Positions 62,215-64,000 of a stretch of DNA of 64,000 nt are shown piece by piece (position 1 is the first letter of the stretch; each line of letters starts with the position of its first letter). Made by a program: the position numbers and the translations under genes. The notes under the pieces were generated by a model. It made no database searches. It was given only the letters and a program-made list of their open reading frames with translations, and was not told the origin of the DNA. Source of the DNA: Dryomyza anilis (taxonomy: Eukaryota > Arthropoda > Insecta > Diptera > Dryomyzidae); contig OX638135.1 in the NCBI GenBank assembly GCA_951804985.1, forward strand, positions 37,860,688 through 37,924,687, given 5' to 3'.

Positions 62215-62839
62215 ATGCCGTTAAAACTAAAAATATTATAATATTATCCTAAGATAGAATCCATAAAAGTAACAATATAAAACCAATTCGCTAAGCGTTG
62301 ACAATTACATTCGTAAATTGCAACATTATGGTAGAAAGTTAAAAAAAAAATCTAACCATAAGATATAGAGAAGTCATTAAATAAAACATGAAATAACTCG
62401 CCATTTAGAGGAAGAAATACATATAAATAGTTAAAAAAAAAAAACAATAATTTAGTAATAAAAATAATATATATATTAGACTAATTCAAAAACCAAAAAT
62501 CTTAAAATGTTTCGCTCCACGTCGACTTTCTGAAACTAGAACCTCTAAAACTAAGAAGAAGCTTTTAAAACCCAAAAAAAGTGATCCTGTGATGTTGCGC
62601 AAAGAGCTTAAAGGACATTTTTGAACTTTTAACGAATATTTTCAACAACATTATTATTACACCAACTGTAAAAAGATAACACTGAAATTTCTTTTTGTAT
62701 TTAATTTAAAATCTCTTACTAAAATTTGGTTTTTTTAAATTATACATTTTTTGTTAACCGTTACAGTTTCATGACTTGGCAAACACGTAAAGTGTAGACT
62801 TTTTTTTACTATAGTAATTTTAACGGTCGAAATTTTTCT
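62215..62839. other. AT-rich stretch after orphan pol tail
   Basis: Probably the decayed 3' region of the same element. I find neither the hairpin motif nor the pre-LTR block, and no ORF. Confidence 0.45.
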
Positions 62840-63702
62840 AATTTTATTCTAACGAGTTTAGGTTAACATTTTTGTATTATTGCACATACAATTATCTTTA
62901 AAATGATATGTCACTCTTATATTTTTAGATATCGTATTATTAGTAAGTAGTAAAAGTATGCGCACCTAGCCTAAAAAATAATATATTTTGATTGAAATAA
63001 TTTCTGGATCAATATCTTTGATAATATTCACGACAGGATTTAGATGTAACTAATAAAGTCTACTTTTAGAAAACGTGGTTCAATAAGAATATTGATTAGT
63101 TTAAATTACATTATTTATGTTTTACTAAAATCTTAAAATATTGTCGACTAAATTCACAAAAATTGGATTTTGAATTGTATTATCTCTTCAACTTTAGAAG
63201 TTAGCTTATTGATTTTTTTTGGTAAATATTTGTATACACGTTATTCTATGTAAGAACAACTTAAGGATATAATGCTCATTAAAGGACTATTTTTTAAAAA
63301 ACATTTTGACCGCTTTTGTTACTTTTTATAATGGTGAACAAATTATGTAAAACTTTTATAAGTTTTTTTTTTTGGTGGAAAAACTTTATAATTTAAAAAT
63401 TACATTCAACTTTTCATTAAAAAAAATCAAAAAAACCCAAAAAAAAATTATTAAACCGTGATATTTAATAAAATGTGCCAACGAATTTTTATTTATTTTG
63501 ATCTTAAAATACTCGGGAGGGATATCCGAAACATTTTCTTGAATAATTTGGGGTGTGCATCAACTTTTGGGTTGAGAGTGTTTTAGGCAAGAGTGCAGAA
63601 TTTTACAATGCACTAATAAAACGAGATCTAAAAATATTATTTTAAAGATAATTGTATGTGCAATAATACAAAAATATTATCCCAAACTCGTTCGAATAAA
63701 AT
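62840..63702. mobile_element. MITE-like element with long terminal inverted repeats
   Basis: A 37-bp perfect inverted pair at 62868-62904 and 63639-63675 extends outward to AATTTTATTC(T/G)AACGAGTTT and inward, with gaps, over roughly 130 bp. The interior of about 600 bp is AT-rich without an ORF. The right end abuts LINE sequence. I cannot define target duplications, so the superfamily is open. Confidence 0.6.
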
Positions 63703-64000
63703 TTGCTTGTTGACACAAGGAACTTCGTCTTGTCCTCGTTCACCGCTAGATCCATCTTTCTCCAATCTGGAGAATGCTGCGCTGACTGCTCGTGCGCTCC
63801 TGCCAATGATATCAATATCGTCAGCATATGCGAGCAGCATGACACTTTTGTTGAGGATAGTGCTGCTTTGACGGAGTTCGGCAGCTCGAACTATTTTCTC
63901 CATCAATAAGTCACCCTGTCTGAAACCTCGTTCGGTATGAAGTGGCTCGAAGAGGTCTTTTCCTATTCTCACTGAGCAACGTGTGTTGCTCAGGGTCATC
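63703..64000 (-). pseudogene. LINE RT fragment, second copy of the EN/RT LINE
   Basis: Minus-strand RT piece with GIGKDLFEPLHTERGFRQGD-like sequence (RIGKDLFEPLHTERGFRQGD), MEKIVRAAELRQSS, LLAYADDIDIIGRS and the SRLEKDG thumb start. It keeps the YADD catalytic motif that the copy at 47799-50460 has lost, but lacks about 10 residues after GFRQGD. It is cut off by the MITE-like element on the left and by the window edge on the right. Confidence 0.8.

Overview
The window is a transposon graveyard from an animal genome, most likely a higher fly. I see no host gene, no CRISPR array and no bacterial feature. The fly assignment is inference. It rests on the mix of Ty3/gypsy LTR elements primed by tRNA-Ser- and tRNA-Leu-like sites, an R1-clade LINE, a DINE-1-like Helitron relative with a GTCY microsatellite, a tRNA-derived SINE, long TA and TATACA microsatellites, and AT-rich spacers.

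Layout. (1) 1-6542: 3' part of a gypsy-type element of family A (copy A'), with a nearly intact pol, about 2.6 kb of non-coding 3' sequence and a 3' LTR. (2) 6543-8091: deletion derivative of a second gypsy-type family (B'), holding gag, the integrase C-terminus and a truncated LTR. (3) 8092-11720: TATACA/TA microsatellite carrying a tRNA-derived SINE and a 5'-truncated R1-clade LINE, both on the minus strand. (4) 12057-53308: one family-B element inflated by later events. A family-A element sits in its 5' LTR (4-bp target duplication ATTG). The segment from A gag through A 3' LTR into B gag was then amplified into four head-to-tail units of about 8.15 kb (14044-46759). A LINE with EN and RT domains is inserted in B pol with an 11-bp target duplication. 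(5) 50422-56110: the B pol/LTR end is repeated as a 2.7 kb inverted duplication around a TA-rich spacer. (6) 56160-62120: GGTTCC-type minisatellite, then alternating inverted copies of a foldback-like repeat with a DINE-1-like Helitron inside. (7) 62121-64000: orphan family-A pol tail, a MITE-like element with long terminal inverted repeats, and a second fragment of the B-resident LINE.

Family A codes for gag with two zinc knuckles, aspartic protease, reverse transcriptase, RNase H and integrase, with no recognisable env. Every A unit carries the same stop codon in RT and the same frameshift before integrase, so the amplified element was already dead. Family B has a SAP-like and coiled-coil gag start and a gypsy-type pol broken by many stops and frameshifts.

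The most interesting signals are: the tandem amplification with identical CAAA-microhomology junctions; the large palindrome; a duplicated hairpin in the 3' non-coding region of A and A' whose arms change in ways that keep G-U pairing; a second hairpin conserved just before the polypurine tract; a 166-bp Harbinger-like MITE with a TTA duplication in one unit; and a MITE-like element near the right edge.
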